This document shows, one piece after another, positions 1 to 9,336 of a stretch of 64,000 nucleotides of DNA. The notes below the pieces were generated by a model that saw only the letters and a list, made by a program, of their open reading frames with translations, did not search any database and was not told the DNA's origin. Numbering within the stretch: position 1 is the first letter of the stretch; each line of letters opens with the position of its first letter. Made by a program: the position numbers and the translations under genes. The DNA lies in assembly GCF_001679725.1 (NCBI RefSeq), contig NZ_CP016282.1, positions 3,162,001 to 3,226,000 of the forward strand. Reading direction: 5' to 3'. This DNA comes from Cryobacterium arcticum. GTDB lineage: Bacteria > Actinomycetota > Actinomycetes > Actinomycetales > Microbacteriaceae.

Positions 1-927
1 CAGCTTGGCATTGTCGACCAGTTCGAGCTTGAGCACCTCGACGCGCCCGATCATGGTGTCGTCGAACTGCAGGTCGGTCATCAGCTCGGCCAGGTACCGG
101 TCGATGGCTCCCCGCAACGGATGTTCCGGCTCTCGCTGCACCGTCGTCACGAACGCGAGCACCTCGCGGTAGGCCTTGTCGTCGACCATCTCGCCCACGA
201 AGCCGGGCAGCCAGCGCGGCAGCCGGGTGGAGACGGACTGACCGAACGCCTCGGGGTGCGCGGTCAGCCAGCTGTGTGCCTTGTCGAGCAGCAGGTCCAC
301 GGCGGCGTGGTGCCGACCGGAGGCCACGAGGTGCTCCCCCAGCCGGCCGAGGCTCGGTCCCCACTCCGGTCGCAGCAGGTGCTCCCGCGCGACGCCCTCG
401 AGCAGGTTCTTGATCTCGTCGTCGCTGAGCAGGTCGAGCAGCCCCGACCCAGCGTGCGCGATCTCGTCGGTGAGCCGCTGCGCGTTCGCCGGCTGCACCA
501 GCCAGGCGCCGAGCCTCCTGGATACCCCGATGGACTCGAGCTTGCCGCGCACGACGGCGTCGGAGAGGAAGTTGGACTCCACGAACTCGCCCAGGCTCGC
601 GCCGATCTCGTCTTTGCGGTTGGCGATGATGTTGGTGTGCGGGATGCGCAGCCCGAGCGGATACCGGAACAGCGCCGTGACCGCGAACCAGTCCGCGATG
701 GCGCCCACCATGCCGCCTTCGGCGGCGGCGCGCACGTACTCCAGCCACGGGTAGCGCTCTTCGAGGGCGAACGACACCGCGAAGATCAGCGTCATCGCCA
801 GCAGCAGGCCGAGGGCCAGCCGTTTCATGCCCACGAGCGCCACCCGGCGCGCCTCGTCCGGTGCGCTCAGGGGCGCCCGGGGGCCGGGCCCGGTCAGGGT
901 GGGTGAGGTCAGGGACGGTGCTGCCAT
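1..927 (-). CDS. DUF445 family membrane protein, 3' end outside window
   Basis: The reading frame starts at ATG 927 and runs off the left edge, so 309 N-terminal residues are visible and the C-terminus is missing. Residues about 37-55 form one hydrophobic membrane segment. It is followed near 72-87 by a glycine-rich stretch reading GMVGAIADWFAVTALF, which is typical of DUF445 (YjiN-like) proteins. The rest is a long helical soluble region rich in charged residues. The family is thought to be membrane anchored; its function is unknown. It lies 71 bases downstream of galM on the same strand, and nothing ties it to galactose metabolism. I am confident of the family and make no functional claim. 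Confidence 0.85.
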   Translation of the reverse strand, partial: MAAPSLTSPTLTGPGPRAPLSAPDEARRVALVGMKRLALGLLLAMTLIFAVSFALEERYPWLEYVRAAAEGGMVGAIADWFAVTALFRYPLGLRIPHTNIIANRKDEIGASLGEFVESNFLSDAVVRGKLESIGVSRRLGAWLVQPANAQRLTDEIAHAGSGLLDLLSDDEIKNLLEGVAREHLLRPEWGPSLGRLGEHLVASGRHHAAVDLLLDKAHSWLTAHPEAFGQSVSTRLPRWLPGFVGEMVDDKAYREVLAFVTTVQREPEHPLRGAIDRYLAELMTDLQFDDTMIGRVEVLKLELVDNAKL

Positions 928-998
928 GGGTCTGGTCGTTCCTCGTCGATCCGGGGCCGCCCGAAGCGCGGCGCTCCCGCCACCCTAGGCCGGGTTTC

Positions 999-1949
999 TC
1001 AGGACGCGAAACCCGTCGGGGTGATTCCCCAGCGAACGACCCATTCCTCGCCCGGGGCCAGCCAGTTGAGGCCCTGGCCGGAGTTGAACGCATCCGCCGG
1101 CGCGGTCATCGGCTCAATCGCGACGGCCTGGCCGATCCGCACGGAGTCGCCGGTGCGCACGGGGAAGTTGCGCGGCGTGAACGCCTGCACGTAGGCCATG
1201 TTCTCGTCGCCCCACAGGGTGACGCGGCGGCCGTCGGGGGCGGTCAGCGAGTGCTCGCCGCGGCCGTCTTGCACGAGCACGCCGCCGAAGCCGTCGTCGA
1301 GGTCGAGTTCGTCCACCCGGGCCCCGTCGCGCAGGTCGAAGCGAGTGCCGGCCACGTCGCTGACACCCACCGGGTTGAGCCGGGCGTCCACGTCGATGTG
1401 GCTAGTGGCGGCGAGCCGTAGCACGAGGTCGCCGGTGGGCACGTCGCCGATCTTCAGGTAGGGGTGGGTGCCGAGGGCCACCGGGGCATCCGCTGCGCCG
1501 ACGTTGCGGATGCTGTGGGTCACGTCGAGGCCGTCGGCCGTGAGCGCATACGTGACCGTGGTGTCGAGTTGGTACGGGTAGCCGGCCTGCGGGTAGACCG
1601 TGGCGGCCAGGGTCACCGCGTTGTCGGTCTGCGCGACCAGCCGGTAGGCGGTGACGGCGAGCAGGCCGTGGATCGCATTGCCGAGCTCGGGTTCGGTGAT
1701 GACCAGCTGGTGCCGGGTGCCGCCGTGGCTCCAGACGGCGTCGCGGATGCGGTTGGGCCAGGGCGTGAGTACCGTGCCGGCGCCGAGCGGCGGCACCGAC
1801 TCCGGCCCGAAGCCCTCCACCAGGTCGATGCCGTTCAGCGCGTATTCGCGGAGGCCTCCGGCGACCTCCGTGACCGTCGCGGTCGCCGGGCCCTGCGGGG
1901 TGGTGCAGACGAGGGCGTACTGGGTTCCGGTGGCGGCGGCAAGGGGCAT
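999..1949 (-). CDS. galM: Aldose 1-epimerase family protein (galactose mutarotase)
   Basis: This 316-residue protein should interconvert alpha and beta anomers of aldoses such as galactose in the cytoplasm, feeding galactokinase. Family features are visible: NRIRDAVW near residues 66-73, the catalytic histidine in THPYL at 161-165, and the catalytic glutamate in IEPMTA near 279. The length fits the bacterial family. It starts 14 bases after the end of the DeoR-type regulator on the same strand, with no strong ribosome binding site, so it is probably co-transcribed with the regulator and translationally coupled. galT and galK diverge on the other side of the regulator. Substrate specificity cannot be read from sequence, but the context favours galactose. 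Confidence 0.85.
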   Translation of the reverse strand: MPLAAATGTQYALVCTTPQGPATATVTEVAGGLREYALNGIDLVEGFGPESVPPLGAGTVLTPWPNRIRDAVWSHGGTRHQLVITEPELGNAIHGLLAVTAYRLVAQTDNAVTLAATVYPQAGYPYQLDTTVTYALTADGLDVTHSIRNVGAADAPVALGTHPYLKIGDVPTGDLVLRLAATSHIDVDARLNPVGVSDVAGTRFDLRDGARVDELDLDDGFGGVLVQDGRGEHSLTAPDGRRVTLWGDENMAYVQAFTPRNFPVRTGDSVRIGQAVAIEPMTAPADAFNSGQGLNWLAPGEEWVVRWGITPTGFAS

Positions 1950-1963
1950 GGGTGTCTTTCGGA

Positions 1964-2791
1964 TCAGGTGGGCTGGAGCACGGCGAGGCCGGCCTCGCGG
2001 AGCGGGGCCAGGGTGAGCGGGTCGGCGGCCGCATCCGTCACCAGGGTGTCGAAGGCGGCAAGCGGACCGATCCGGCCCAGGTGCACCTGCCCTAGTTTGG
2101 CACCGTCGGCCACGATGATCGCGCGCGCCGCGGCGGCGAGCATGAGGGTCTTCACGCCGGCCTCCGGCAGGTTGATGTTGGTGACCCCGCCGTCCACGTC
2201 GACGCCGTTGCAGCCGATGAAGGCCAGGTCGGCGTGCACCTGGCTGAGCACGGTGGCCGCGAGCGGGTCGACGAGCGAGTGCTGCAACGGCCGGAGCGAG
2301 CCACCGGTGACGATCACGGTGAACCGCGGGATGGCCGGCTCCAGGGCGAGGGCGATGCTCAGGCCGTTGGTGATGACGACGACGTCGGTGAGGTCGGTGC
2401 GGGCCACGAGCGCCCGGGCCACGGCGAGGGTGGTGGTGCCCACATCGAGGATCACGCTCTGCCCGCTCGAGACCAGGGAGGCGGCGAGCCCGCCGACCTG
2501 CTGTTTGGGCACCACCGACGACGCCAGGGCCTCCTCGAAGGAGAATTCCCGGTCGGGCCGGCTGGTGGTGGAGATGCCGGCCGGCACCGCGCCGCCGTGG
2601 ATGCGCATGAGGCTGCCGGTGCTCTCGAGCTGGTCGAGGTCGGCGCGGGCGGTGACCCCGGAGACGCCGAAGGTGTCACTGAGTTCGCTGACACGCACGA
2701 AGCCGCGGGCGTCGACGAGCCGTTGGATCTGCTCCCGGCGCTGGTGCGCGGGCAGGGCGTCGCGGTCGGGCGGATGTTCGACTGAGGCCAT
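1964..2791 (-). CDS. DeoR/GlpR-type transcriptional regulator of the gal locus
   Basis: A 275-residue DeoR-family repressor. The N-terminal winged helix-turn-helix lies at about residues 15-70 (HQRREQIQRLVDARGFVRVS, then SELSDTFGVSGVTARADLDQ, then a basic wing ending MRIHGGAV). The C-terminal part is the DeoRC sugar-phosphate sensor fold, with TTTLAVARAL and a conserved GCNGVD. I chose ATG 2791. The frame stays open to 2923, but that would run past the start of divergent galT and add residues unlike the family. The gene diverges from galTK with 85 bases between them and leads into galM. The likely job is sugar- or sugar-phosphate-responsive repression of both arms; the inducer is inference. 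Confidence 0.85.
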   Translation of the reverse strand: MASVEHPPDRDALPAHQRREQIQRLVDARGFVRVSELSDTFGVSGVTARADLDQLESTGSLMRIHGGAVPAGISTTSRPDREFSFEEALASSVVPKQQVGGLAASLVSSGQSVILDVGTTTLAVARALVARTDLTDVVVITNGLSIALALEPAIPRFTVIVTGGSLRPLQHSLVDPLAATVLSQVHADLAFIGCNGVDVDGGVTNINLPEAGVKTLMLAAAARAIIVADGAKLGQVHLGRIGPLAAFDTLVTDAAADPLTLAPLREAGLAVLQPT

Positions 2792-2876
2792 GCCCCCATC
2801 TTCACTTAGTTTCCCTCGCTTTTCAATACACAAGTACTGGTTTCGGTTGCGCAAATCGGCTAGCGTTGATCCCGCC
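2792..2876. promoter_or_regulatory. Divergent promoter/operator between regulator-galM and galTK
   Basis: This 85-base spacer is clearly more AT-rich than the flanking genes. TTTC occurs at 2810, 2821 and 2841, that is 11 and 20 bases apart, roughly on one helix face, as expected for a DeoR-type operator built of direct repeats. A TANNNT box (TAGCGT, 2861-2866) lies ten bases before the galT ATG, so the galT leader would be very short. On the other strand GAAGAT (2798-2803) ends six bases before the regulator ATG and resembles a degenerate -10 box. Confidence 0.5.
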
Positions 2877-4084
2877 ATGACTGACCTCACCAACACCCCA
2901 GACTTCGTCGCAGACGCCGGCATCGCGCGTCACCCGCACACCCTCGCGGACGGTCGCGAGCTCATCTACTTCGATGACCCCGACACCACCCTCTCGCCCG
3001 ACCGGGCCCCCGACCTGCGCGACCTGGCTCCGCGCCCGGCGAACGCGCGCATGCGCCAGGACCCGCTCAGCGGCGAGTGGATCTCCATCGCCGCGGCCCG
3101 GCAGAACCGGGTGTTCCTGCCGCCGGCGCACCTCGATCCGCTCGCGCCGTCCACGCCGGAGAACCCCTCCGAGGTGCCCAGCAACTACGACGTGGCCGTG
3201 TTCGAGAACAAGTCGCCCTCGTTCGGGCCGCTGCTCACCGATGACGACGCGCCCACCGGACTCGACGACCTGCGCGCGATCGGGCTGGGGCGCATCCGCA
3301 CCTCGGTCGGCCGCTGCGAGGTCGTCTGTTTCAGCCCCGCCACCGAGGGTTCGTTCGGCAGCCTGTCGGTCACCCGCGCCCGCACCGTGATCGAGGCCTG
3401 GGCCGAGCGCACCCACAAGCTCTCGCAGATGCCCGGCATCGAGCAGGTGTTCCCGTTCGAGAACCGCGGTGAGGCCATCGGCGTCACGCTGCACCACCCG
3501 CACGGCCAGATCTACTCCTACCCGTACGTCACTCCGCGCACCCAGCGCCTGATCGACTCGATCGAGAGCTACGGCCCCACCCTTTTCGCCGACATTCTGG
3601 CCAGCGAGCAGGCCGGCGACCGGGTCATCCTGCAAGGCGAGCACTGGACCGCGTTCGTGCCGTTCGCCGCCCGCTGGCCCGTCGAGGTGCACATGCTGCC
3701 GCACCGCCACGTGGCCGACTTCGCCGGCACCACGCTGGCCGAGCGCGACGAGCTCGCGGTGCTCTACCGCCGCCTGCTGCGCGGTATCGACCAGCTCTAC
3801 TCCACGCCCACGCCGTACATCGGCGCGTGGCACCAGGCGCCCGTCAACGTGCACCGCGACGACATCCGCCTGATGCTGCAGCTGACCAGCCCGCGCCGGG
3901 CCGAGGACAAACTGAAGTTCCTGGCCGGCTCCGAGGCCGCCATGGGCGCCTGGATCGGCGACGTCACGCCGGAGCAGGCCGCCGACAACATCCGCGCCGC
4001 GATCGCGCGTTCGGATGCCGCGGATGCGGCCGCCGATGCCGCCTCCGCAGAATCCACCGACAGCAGCACCGGAAGGGCCCACTC

Positions 4085-4088
<4 letters not shown>
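2877..4088 (+). CDS. galT: Galactose-1-phosphate uridylyltransferase
   Basis: A 403-residue enzyme of the Leloir pathway that transfers UMP from UDP-glucose to galactose 1-phosphate. The active-site His-Pro-His is H207-P208-H209, inside HHPHGQIYSYPYVTPR. The N-terminal RQDPLSGEWISIAAARQNR and the C-terminal WHQAPVN region are typical of the actinobacterial GalT type. ATG 2877 is chosen because it begins a family-like N-terminus and follows a TANNNT box by ten bases. The upstream open frame to 1464 is antisense to the regulator and galM. The stop codon overlaps the galK start (GTGA), so the two are translationally coupled. The last 25 residues are an Ala/Asp/Ser-rich tail. Confidence 0.95.
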
Positions 4089-5245
<1,157 letters not shown>

Positions 5246-5255
5246 GAGGATCGCG

Positions 5256-5462
5256 CCCCGTCGTTGGCCGAGCCCGTCGCACGCTGGCCGAGCCTGTCGG
5301 ACGCTGGTCGAGCCTGTCGGACGCTGGTCGAGCCTGTCGGACGCTGGTCGAGCTTGTCGGACGCTGGTCGAGCCTGTCGGACGCTGGTCGAGCTTGTCGA
5401 GACCCGGTGAGCAGATCTCGACGCACGTCACGGGGTCTCGACAGGCTCGACCAACGACGGGG
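5256..5462. repeat. Tandem 20-bp repeat bounded by 19-bp inverted repeats (GGTCGAGC family)
   Basis: After galK come about six and a half head-to-tail units of GTCGGACGCTGGTCGAGCCT, varying mainly between CCT and CTT at the end, from 5260 to about 5404. The block is closed by inverted ends: CCCCGTCGTTGGCCGAGCC at 5256-5274 and GGCTCGACCAACGACGGGG at 5444-5462, differing at one position when one is reverse-complemented. The core GGTCGAGCTTGTCGAGACC also fills the region at 46.3-47.0 kb. No gene is seen here. It could act as a transcription end point for galTK. Confidence 0.85.
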
Positions 5463-5639
5463 CGCGACATACTCGCACGTCACGAGGTCCGCTTCAACAG
5501 TCTCAGCACACGTCGACAGGGTCGACCAGCGACGGGGGCGCGACGTGCACGCACGTCACGAGGTCCGCTCAGGAAACGCGCTTTCTTGGGAGGCCTCGCG
5601 TGTCCGCACTGGGGTCTGGGACGGGGCTGACCTGGACGC
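5463..5639. repeat. Degenerate continuation of the same repeat family
   Basis: This stretch between the repeat block and the YbaK gene has no supported gene. It contains two copies of GCACGTCACGAGGTCCGCT (starting near 5477 and 5553) and a decayed GTCGACAGGGTCGACCAGCG element resembling the closing end of the preceding block. I read it as an older, diverged copy of the same insertion. Confidence 0.55.
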
Positions 5640-6122
5640 CTAGACGGGCGGAACCACCGGAGTGGCCTCGCCTCCGGTGAGGCGCAGCAGCTCGGTGAAC
5701 GTGGTGGGAAACACCGTGTGGGCGTGCCCGGCAGCGGCCCACACCACGGGATAGCCGGCGAGATCCTCGTCGACCAGGGTGCGGATCGGCGACGGATGCC
5801 CCAGCGGCGCGACTCCGCCGATCACTTGTCCGGTGGCTTCCTTCACGAGGTCTTTCGACGCGCGGCCGATGGTGCCGCCGAGGCGCTCCCCCAGCCAGGC
5901 CGTGTCCACCCTGTGTGCGCCAGAGGTGAGAACCAGCAACGGCGCCCCGTCGAGGGTGAAGACCAGCGAGTTCGCGATGGCACCCACCTCTATGCCCAAC
6001 GCCGCGGCAGCTGCGACGGCTGTCGTGGTCGCGTCGTCGAACCAGCGGATCTCGGGGTCCACTCCCTGGGCGTTCAGCGCCAGGCGCACTCTGTCAACGG
6101 CGGGATGCGCAGTGTTCACCAT
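5640..6122 (-). CDS. YbaK/EbsC-family aminoacyl-tRNA deacylase
   Basis: A 160-residue single-domain protein of the YbaK/EbsC/ProX editing family, which hydrolyses mischarged aminoacyl-tRNA such as Cys-tRNA(Pro) or Ala-tRNA(Pro). The fold-defining elements are present: the N-terminal helix and EIRWFDDATTTAVAAAAALG (about 24-43), the core lysine-containing RASKDLVKEATGQVIGGVAP, and the glycine-rich GHPSPIRTLVDEDL. The length is typical. ATG 6122 follows a TAGGAT box by exactly six bases, indicating a leaderless mRNA. It converges on galTK and diverges from the carbonic anhydrase-like gene. Which mischarged tRNA it clears is not readable from sequence. Confidence 0.85.
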   Translation of the reverse strand: MVNTAHPAVDRVRLALNAQGVDPEIRWFDDATTTAVAAAAALGIEVGAIANSLVFTLDGAPLLVLTSGAHRVDTAWLGERLGGTIGRASKDLVKEATGQVIGGVAPLGHPSPIRTLVDEDLAGYPVVWAAAGHAHTVFPTTFTELLRLTGGEATPVVPPV

Positions 6123-6134
6123 CCCTGAATCCTA
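6123..6134 (-). promoter_or_regulatory. Leaderless promoter of the YbaK gene
   Basis: The -10 box TAGGAT reads on the minus strand at 6134-6129, followed by six bases and ATG 6122. There is no ribosome binding site. Transcription would start at or next to the A of ATG. Confidence 0.65.
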
Positions 6135-6138
6135 GAGC

Positions 6139-6202
6139 CCACGAACCCTGAGCAGGGCACCCACAATCCGAGATTTTCGGGGCTCAACTCCCTGTTCGCG
6201 GG
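6139..6202. repeat. Palindromic intergenic element, TTCGCGG family, copy A
   Basis: An imperfect inverted repeat of about 64 bases: the left arm contains CGAACCCTGAG and the right arm CTCAACTCCCTGTTCGCGGG, with TTTTCGGGGCT leading into the right arm. It matches the elements near 6783, 28155 and 63647. This copy sits between divergent genes, so it cannot serve as an ordinary terminator. Confidence 0.6.
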
Positions 6203-6228
6203 GCGTGGGTGAGCGACGGATGCGCAAC

Positions 6229-6240
6229 TAGGGTGGAGCC
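6229..6240 (+). promoter_or_regulatory. Leaderless promoter of the carbonic anhydrase-like gene
   Basis: TAGGGT at 6229-6234 is followed by six bases and ATG 6241. The intervening GGAGCC is too close to the start codon to work as a ribosome binding site. Confidence 0.65.
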
Positions 6241-6774
6241 ATGACCGCCGACAACGCCGCCCGCCTCATCACCCTGCCCGACCGTCCGGGGCCGCACGTG
6301 GCCGAGAGCGCGTTTGTCGCCGCCGGTGCCGTGCTGGTGGGCAACGTGAGCCTCGCCGAGCACGCCAGCGTCTGGTACAACGCGGTGCTGCGTGCCGAGG
6401 CCGAACCGATCCGCATCGGCGCGGGCTCCAACCTGCAGGACAACGTCTCGTGCCACGTCGACGGCGGCTTTCCGCTGATCGTCGGTCGCGACGTGTCGGT
6501 GGGCCACGGTGCCGTGCTGCACGGCTGCACGGTCGAGGACGGCGCCCTGATCGGTATGGCCGCCACGGTGCTCAACGGTGCCGTCATCGGTGCCGGGTCG
6601 CTCGTGGCCGCCGGGGCCGTGGTGCTCGAGGGCACCATCGTGCCGCCGGGCTCGCTCGTGGCCGGGGTACCGGCCAAGGTGCGACGCGAGCTCACCGCGG
6701 ACGAGATCGACGGCATCCGCCACAACGCCGAAAACTACCTCGGCCACGCGGCCCTGCACCGCCTCGCGACCTGA
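6241..6774 (+). CDS. Gamma-carbonic anhydrase-like hexapeptide-repeat protein
   Basis: A 177-residue left-handed beta-helix protein of the gamma-class carbonic anhydrase / YrdA / PaaY group. Hexapeptide repeats run through most of the chain, for example IRIGAGSNLQDNVSCHVDGG and VGHGAVLHGCTVEDGALIGM. Three histidines are placed as the metal ligands of this family, one in SCHVD and two in VGHGAVLHG. The C-terminal LVAGVPAKVRREL and a terminal helix are normal for the group. Bacterial members bind zinc or iron and may hydrate CO2 or be inactive; which applies here is unknown. The gene is monocistronic and converges on folD. Confidence 0.85.
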   Translation: MTADNAARLITLPDRPGPHVAESAFVAAGAVLVGNVSLAEHASVWYNAVLRAEAEPIRIGAGSNLQDNVSCHVDGGFPLIVGRDVSVGHGAVLHGCTVEDGALIGMAATVLNGAVIGAGSLVAAGAVVLEGTIVPPGSLVAGVPAKVRRELTADEIDGIRHNAENYLGHAALHRLAT

Positions 6775-6781
6775 CCCACCC

Positions 6782-6843
6782 CCGCGAACTCTGACCTAGG
6801 CACCGGAATCGGGCCGTTTCGGGGGCTTAGCTCAGAGTTCGCG
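6782..6843. repeat. Palindromic intergenic element, TTCGCGG family, copy B; probable bidirectional terminator
   Basis: The arms CGCGAACTCTGACC and GCTCAGAGTTCGCG (12 of 14 paired) enclose a spacer with TTTCGGGGGCTTAG. It lies between the ends of two convergent genes, so here the hairpin is well placed to stop transcription from both sides. Confidence 0.7.
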
Positions 6844-6865
6844 AAAGGCGGGTTCGCGGAGGGCG

Positions 6866-7750
6866 CTAGGGCTTGAGGAGGCGCTCGGAGGCCTTGACGA
6901 CGTTCGCCAGGAGCATGGCGCGGGTCATCGGGCCGACGCCGCGGGGGTTCGGCGAGAGGTGGCCGGCCACGTTGGCGACGTCGGGGTGCACGTCTCCGGT
7001 GAGCACGCCCTTGCCGGTCTCCGGGTTCTCCACGCGGGTGATGCCCACGTCGAGCACGGCGGCACCGGGCTTGATCCAGTCGGCCTGTACCAGGTGCGGC
7101 ACTCCCACGGCTGCCACGACGATGTCGGCGCGGCGCACCTCACCGGCCAGGTCGACCGTGCGGGAGTGGGTGAGGGTGACGGTGGCGTCCAGGCCCTTGC
7201 GGGTGAAGAGCAGGCCCAGCGGGCGACCCACGGTGAGGCCGCGGCCGATGACGACGACGTTCTTGCCGGCGATGGGCACCTCGTAACGGCGCAGCAGTTC
7301 CACGATGCCGGCGGGGGTGCACGGCAGCGGTGAGTCGAGCTCGCCCTCGATGCCCAGCACCAGGCGGCCCAGGTTGGTGGGGTGCAGGCCGTCGGCGTCC
7401 TTGGCGGGGTCCATCAGCTCGAGCATGGCGTTCTCGTTGTGGCCAACGGGCAACGGCAGCTGGATGATGTAGCCGGTCACCTCACGGGCGGCGTTGAGGT
7501 CCTTGATCGCGGCCCGCACATCCGCTGAGGTGGCGGAGCCGGGCAGGTCGATGCGGATGGATTCGATGCCCACCTCGGCGCAGTCGCGGTGCTTGCCGGC
7601 CACGTAGGAGCGGGAGCCCGGGTCGTCGCCGACGAGCAGGGTACCGAGCCCCGGCACGACGCCGTGGGCGGCCAGCGCGCGGACGCGCTCGGCGAGTTCG
7701 AGCTTGACCTGGGTCGCGGTGGCGACGCCGTCGAGGGTGAGTGCGGTCAT
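6866..7750 (-). CDS. folD: Methylenetetrahydrofolate dehydrogenase / methenyltetrahydrofolate cyclohydrolase
   Basis: A 294-residue bifunctional cytoplasmic enzyme interconverting 5,10-methylene-, methenyl- and 10-formyl-THF using NADP. The substrate site [14 protein letters not shown] with its lysine is near residues 49-62. [16 protein letters not shown] and the Rossmann loop [18 protein letters not shown] follow in order. The C-terminal motif reads NPRGVGPMT where most homologues have PGGVGPMT. It lies downstream of glyA on the same strand with 162 bases and a hairpin between them, so it is partly co-regulated at best. It supplies formyl-THF for purine synthesis; purN and purH are about 30 kb away and purU consumes formyl-THF. 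Confidence 0.95.
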   Translation of the reverse strand: MTALTLDGVATATQVKLELAERVRALAAHGVVPGLGTLLVGDDPGSRSYVAGKHRDCAEVGIESIRIDLPGSATSADVRAAIKDLNAAREVTGYIIQLPLPVGHNENAMLELMDPAKDADGLHPTNLGRLVLGIEGELDSPLPCTPAGIVELLRRYEVPIAGKNVVVIGRGLTVGRPLGLLFTRKGLDATVTLTHSRTVDLAGEVRRADIVVAAVGVPHLVQADWIKPGAAVLDVGITRVENPETGKGVLTGDVHPDVANVAGHLSPNPRGVGPMTRAMLLANVVKASERLLKP

Positions 7751-7862
7751 GCGAAATCCGATCTGTCGGTGGTGCTGCGCGGCTGCCGGAGTGCGGCAGG
7801 ACCACGCCGAACGCGCATCGACCCGGCGTACCTGAGGCGCGGGCGATGCCGGGTGCGGGCGG

Positions 7863-7899
7863 TGACGGATGCGTTCACGCGGGGGTTACGCATCCGTCA
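7863..7899 (-). terminator. Hairpin between glyA and folD
   Basis: Perfect 11-base arms TGACGGATGCG and CGCATCCGTCA flank a 15-base loop just after the glyA stop. There is no T tract, so it may be a partial terminator or RNA-end stabiliser inside the glyA-folD unit. Confidence 0.5.
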
Positions 7900-7912
7900 G
7901 CGCTCGAAAGAC

Positions 7913-9211
7913 CTACTGGGCCAGGCCGGGGTAGAGCGGGAACGCGTCGGTGAGGCCCTTCACCCGGGCGCGGAGCGCGGGGATGTCGGCGCCGGGCTTG
8001 AGGGCCTCGGCGATGACGTCGGAGACCACGGTGAACTCGGCGTCGCCGAAGCCACGGGTGGCCAGGGCGGGCGTGCCGATACGGAGGCCGGAGGTGACCA
8101 TGGGCGGGCGCGGGTCGAACGGCACCGAGTTGCGGTTGACGGTGATGCCCACTTCGTGCAGCGCGTCTTCGGCCTGCTGGCCGTTGATCTCGGAGTGGCG
8201 GAGGTCGGCGAGCACGAGGTGCACGTCGGTGCCGCCGGTGAGCACGTCGATGCCCGCTGCACGGGAGTCGTCGGCGGTGAGGCGGTCGGCGAGGATCCGG
8301 GCGCCGCGGAGGGTGCGCTCCTGGCGTTCCTTGAACTCGGGGGTCGCGGCGAGCTTGAACGCGGTGGCCTTGGCGGCGATCACGTGCATGAGCGGGCCGC
8401 CCTGCTGGCCGGGGAAGACGTTGGAGTTGAGCTTCTTCGCCAGCGCGGTGTCGCGGGAGAGGATGAAGCCCGAGCGCGGGCCGGCGAGGGTCTTGTGCAC
8501 GGTGCTGGACACGACGTCGGCGTAGGGCACCGGTGACGGGTGCAGGCCTGCGGCGACGAGGCCGGCGAAGTGGGCCATGTCGACCCAGAGCTTGGCGCCC
8601 ACCTCATCGGCGATGGCGCGGAATGCGGCGAAGTCGAGCTGGCGGGGGTAGGCCGACCAGCCGGCGATGATGACCTGCGGCTTGTGCTCGAGGGCCTTGT
8701 CGCGCACCACGTCCATGTCGACGCGGAAGGTCTCCGGGTCGACGCCGTAGGCGACCGGGTTGTAGAGCTTGCCGGAGAAGTTGAGCTTCATGCCGTGGGT
8801 GAGGTGGCCGCCGTGCGCGAGCTCCAGGCCCAGGATGGTGTCGCCGGGAGTGGCGATGGCGGAGAGCACCGCGGCGTTGGCGGTGGCACCGGAGTGCGGC
8901 TGCACGTTCGCGTACTCGGCGCCGAAGAGGCTCTTGGCGCGGTCGATGGCGAGCTGCTCGGCCACGTCGACGTACTCGCAGCCGCCGTAGTAGCGGCGGC
9001 CCGGGTAGCCCTCGGCGTACTTGTTGGTGAGCACCGAACCCTGCGACTGCAGGATGGCGCGGGGCACGAAGTTCTCGCTGGCGATCATCTCGAGGTAGTC
9101 GCGCTGGCGACCGAGCTCGAGCTCGAGGATCGCGGCGATCTCGGGGTCGACGACCTCGAGGGAATCGTTGAAGGTGGAGGGTACGGAACTAGTGAGCACA
9201 GTGTCGGACAC
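7913..9211 (-). CDS. glyA: Serine hydroxymethyltransferase
   Basis: A 432-residue PLP enzyme converting serine and THF to glycine and methylene-THF. The N-terminal [19 protein letters not shown], the tetrahydrofolate/PLP segment [18 protein letters not shown], the aspartate in [10 protein letters not shown] and the PLP lysine in [13 protein letters not shown] are all present. I start at GTG 9211, because GAGGAG lies eight bases upstream; an ATG at 9226 contains that ribosome binding site and is probably not used. A ZTP riboswitch precedes the gene. With downstream folD it forms a one-carbon module responding to purine/folate status. Confidence 0.95.
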   Translation of the reverse strand: MSDTVLTSSVPSTFNDSLEVVDPEIAAILELELGRQRDYLEMIASENFVPRAILQSQGSVLTNKYAEGYPGRRYYGGCEYVDVAEQLAIDRAKSLFGAEYANVQPHSGATANAAVLSAIATPGDTILGLELAHGGHLTHGMKLNFSGKLYNPVAYGVDPETFRVDMDVVRDKALEHKPQVIIAGWSAYPRQLDFAAFRAIADEVGAKLWVDMAHFAGLVAAGLHPSPVPYADVVSSTVHKTLAGPRSGFILSRDTALAKKLNSNVFPGQQGGPLMHVIAAKATAFKLAATPEFKERQERTLRGARILADRLTADDSRAAGIDVLTGGTDVHLVLADLRHSEINGQQAEDALHEVGITVNRNSVPFDPRPPMVTSGLRIGTPALATRGFGDAEFTVVSDVIAEALKPGADIPALRARVKGLTDAFPLYPGLAQ

Positions 9212-9242
9212 GGGAAAACTCCTCATACATATAGATGGATGT

Positions 9243-9325
9243 GTCGTGGCCCAGGCGTGCGGCCACTAACCGTGTCAGTCGCTCCCCGATGGTGACCCAT
9301 CTTTCGTGCTACGCCAGTTGCGACT
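9243..9325 (-). ncRNA. ZTP (pfl) riboswitch controlling glyA-folD
   Basis: Read on the minus strand, the leader contains CAACTGGCG, then GGGTCACCATCGGGGAGCGA, then a variable stem, then GGCCGCACGCCTGGGCCA. The CCATCGGGGAGCG block and the CCG-rich loop ending GCCTGGGC match the two conserved domains of the pfl/ZTP aptamer as I know it. That class senses ZTP/ZMP, which accumulates when 10-formyl-THF is short, and commonly sits upstream of glyA and folD in actinobacteria. It ends about 30 bases before the glyA start, close to the ribosome binding site, so translational control is plausible. The match is by eye, without a covariance search. Confidence 0.85.
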
Positions 9326-9330
9326 CGGCC

Positions 9331-9336
9331 ATACTA
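9331..9336 (-). promoter_or_regulatory. -10 box of the riboswitch-glyA transcript
   Basis: TAGTAT on the minus strand fits TANNNT and would start transcription about seven bases further on, exactly where the riboswitch aptamer begins. I see no convincing -35 box. It lies against the 3' end of the Mrp operon. Confidence 0.55.

Noticed and set aside
1464..2876. A very long N-terminal extension of galT
   Set aside because: The extension is antisense to galM and the regulator; ATG 2877 gives the family N-terminus and lies in an AT-rich promoter region.
7751..7862. A second ZTP riboswitch in front of folD
   Set aside because: The sequence between glyA and folD lacks the conserved GGGGAGC and GCCTGGGC blocks.
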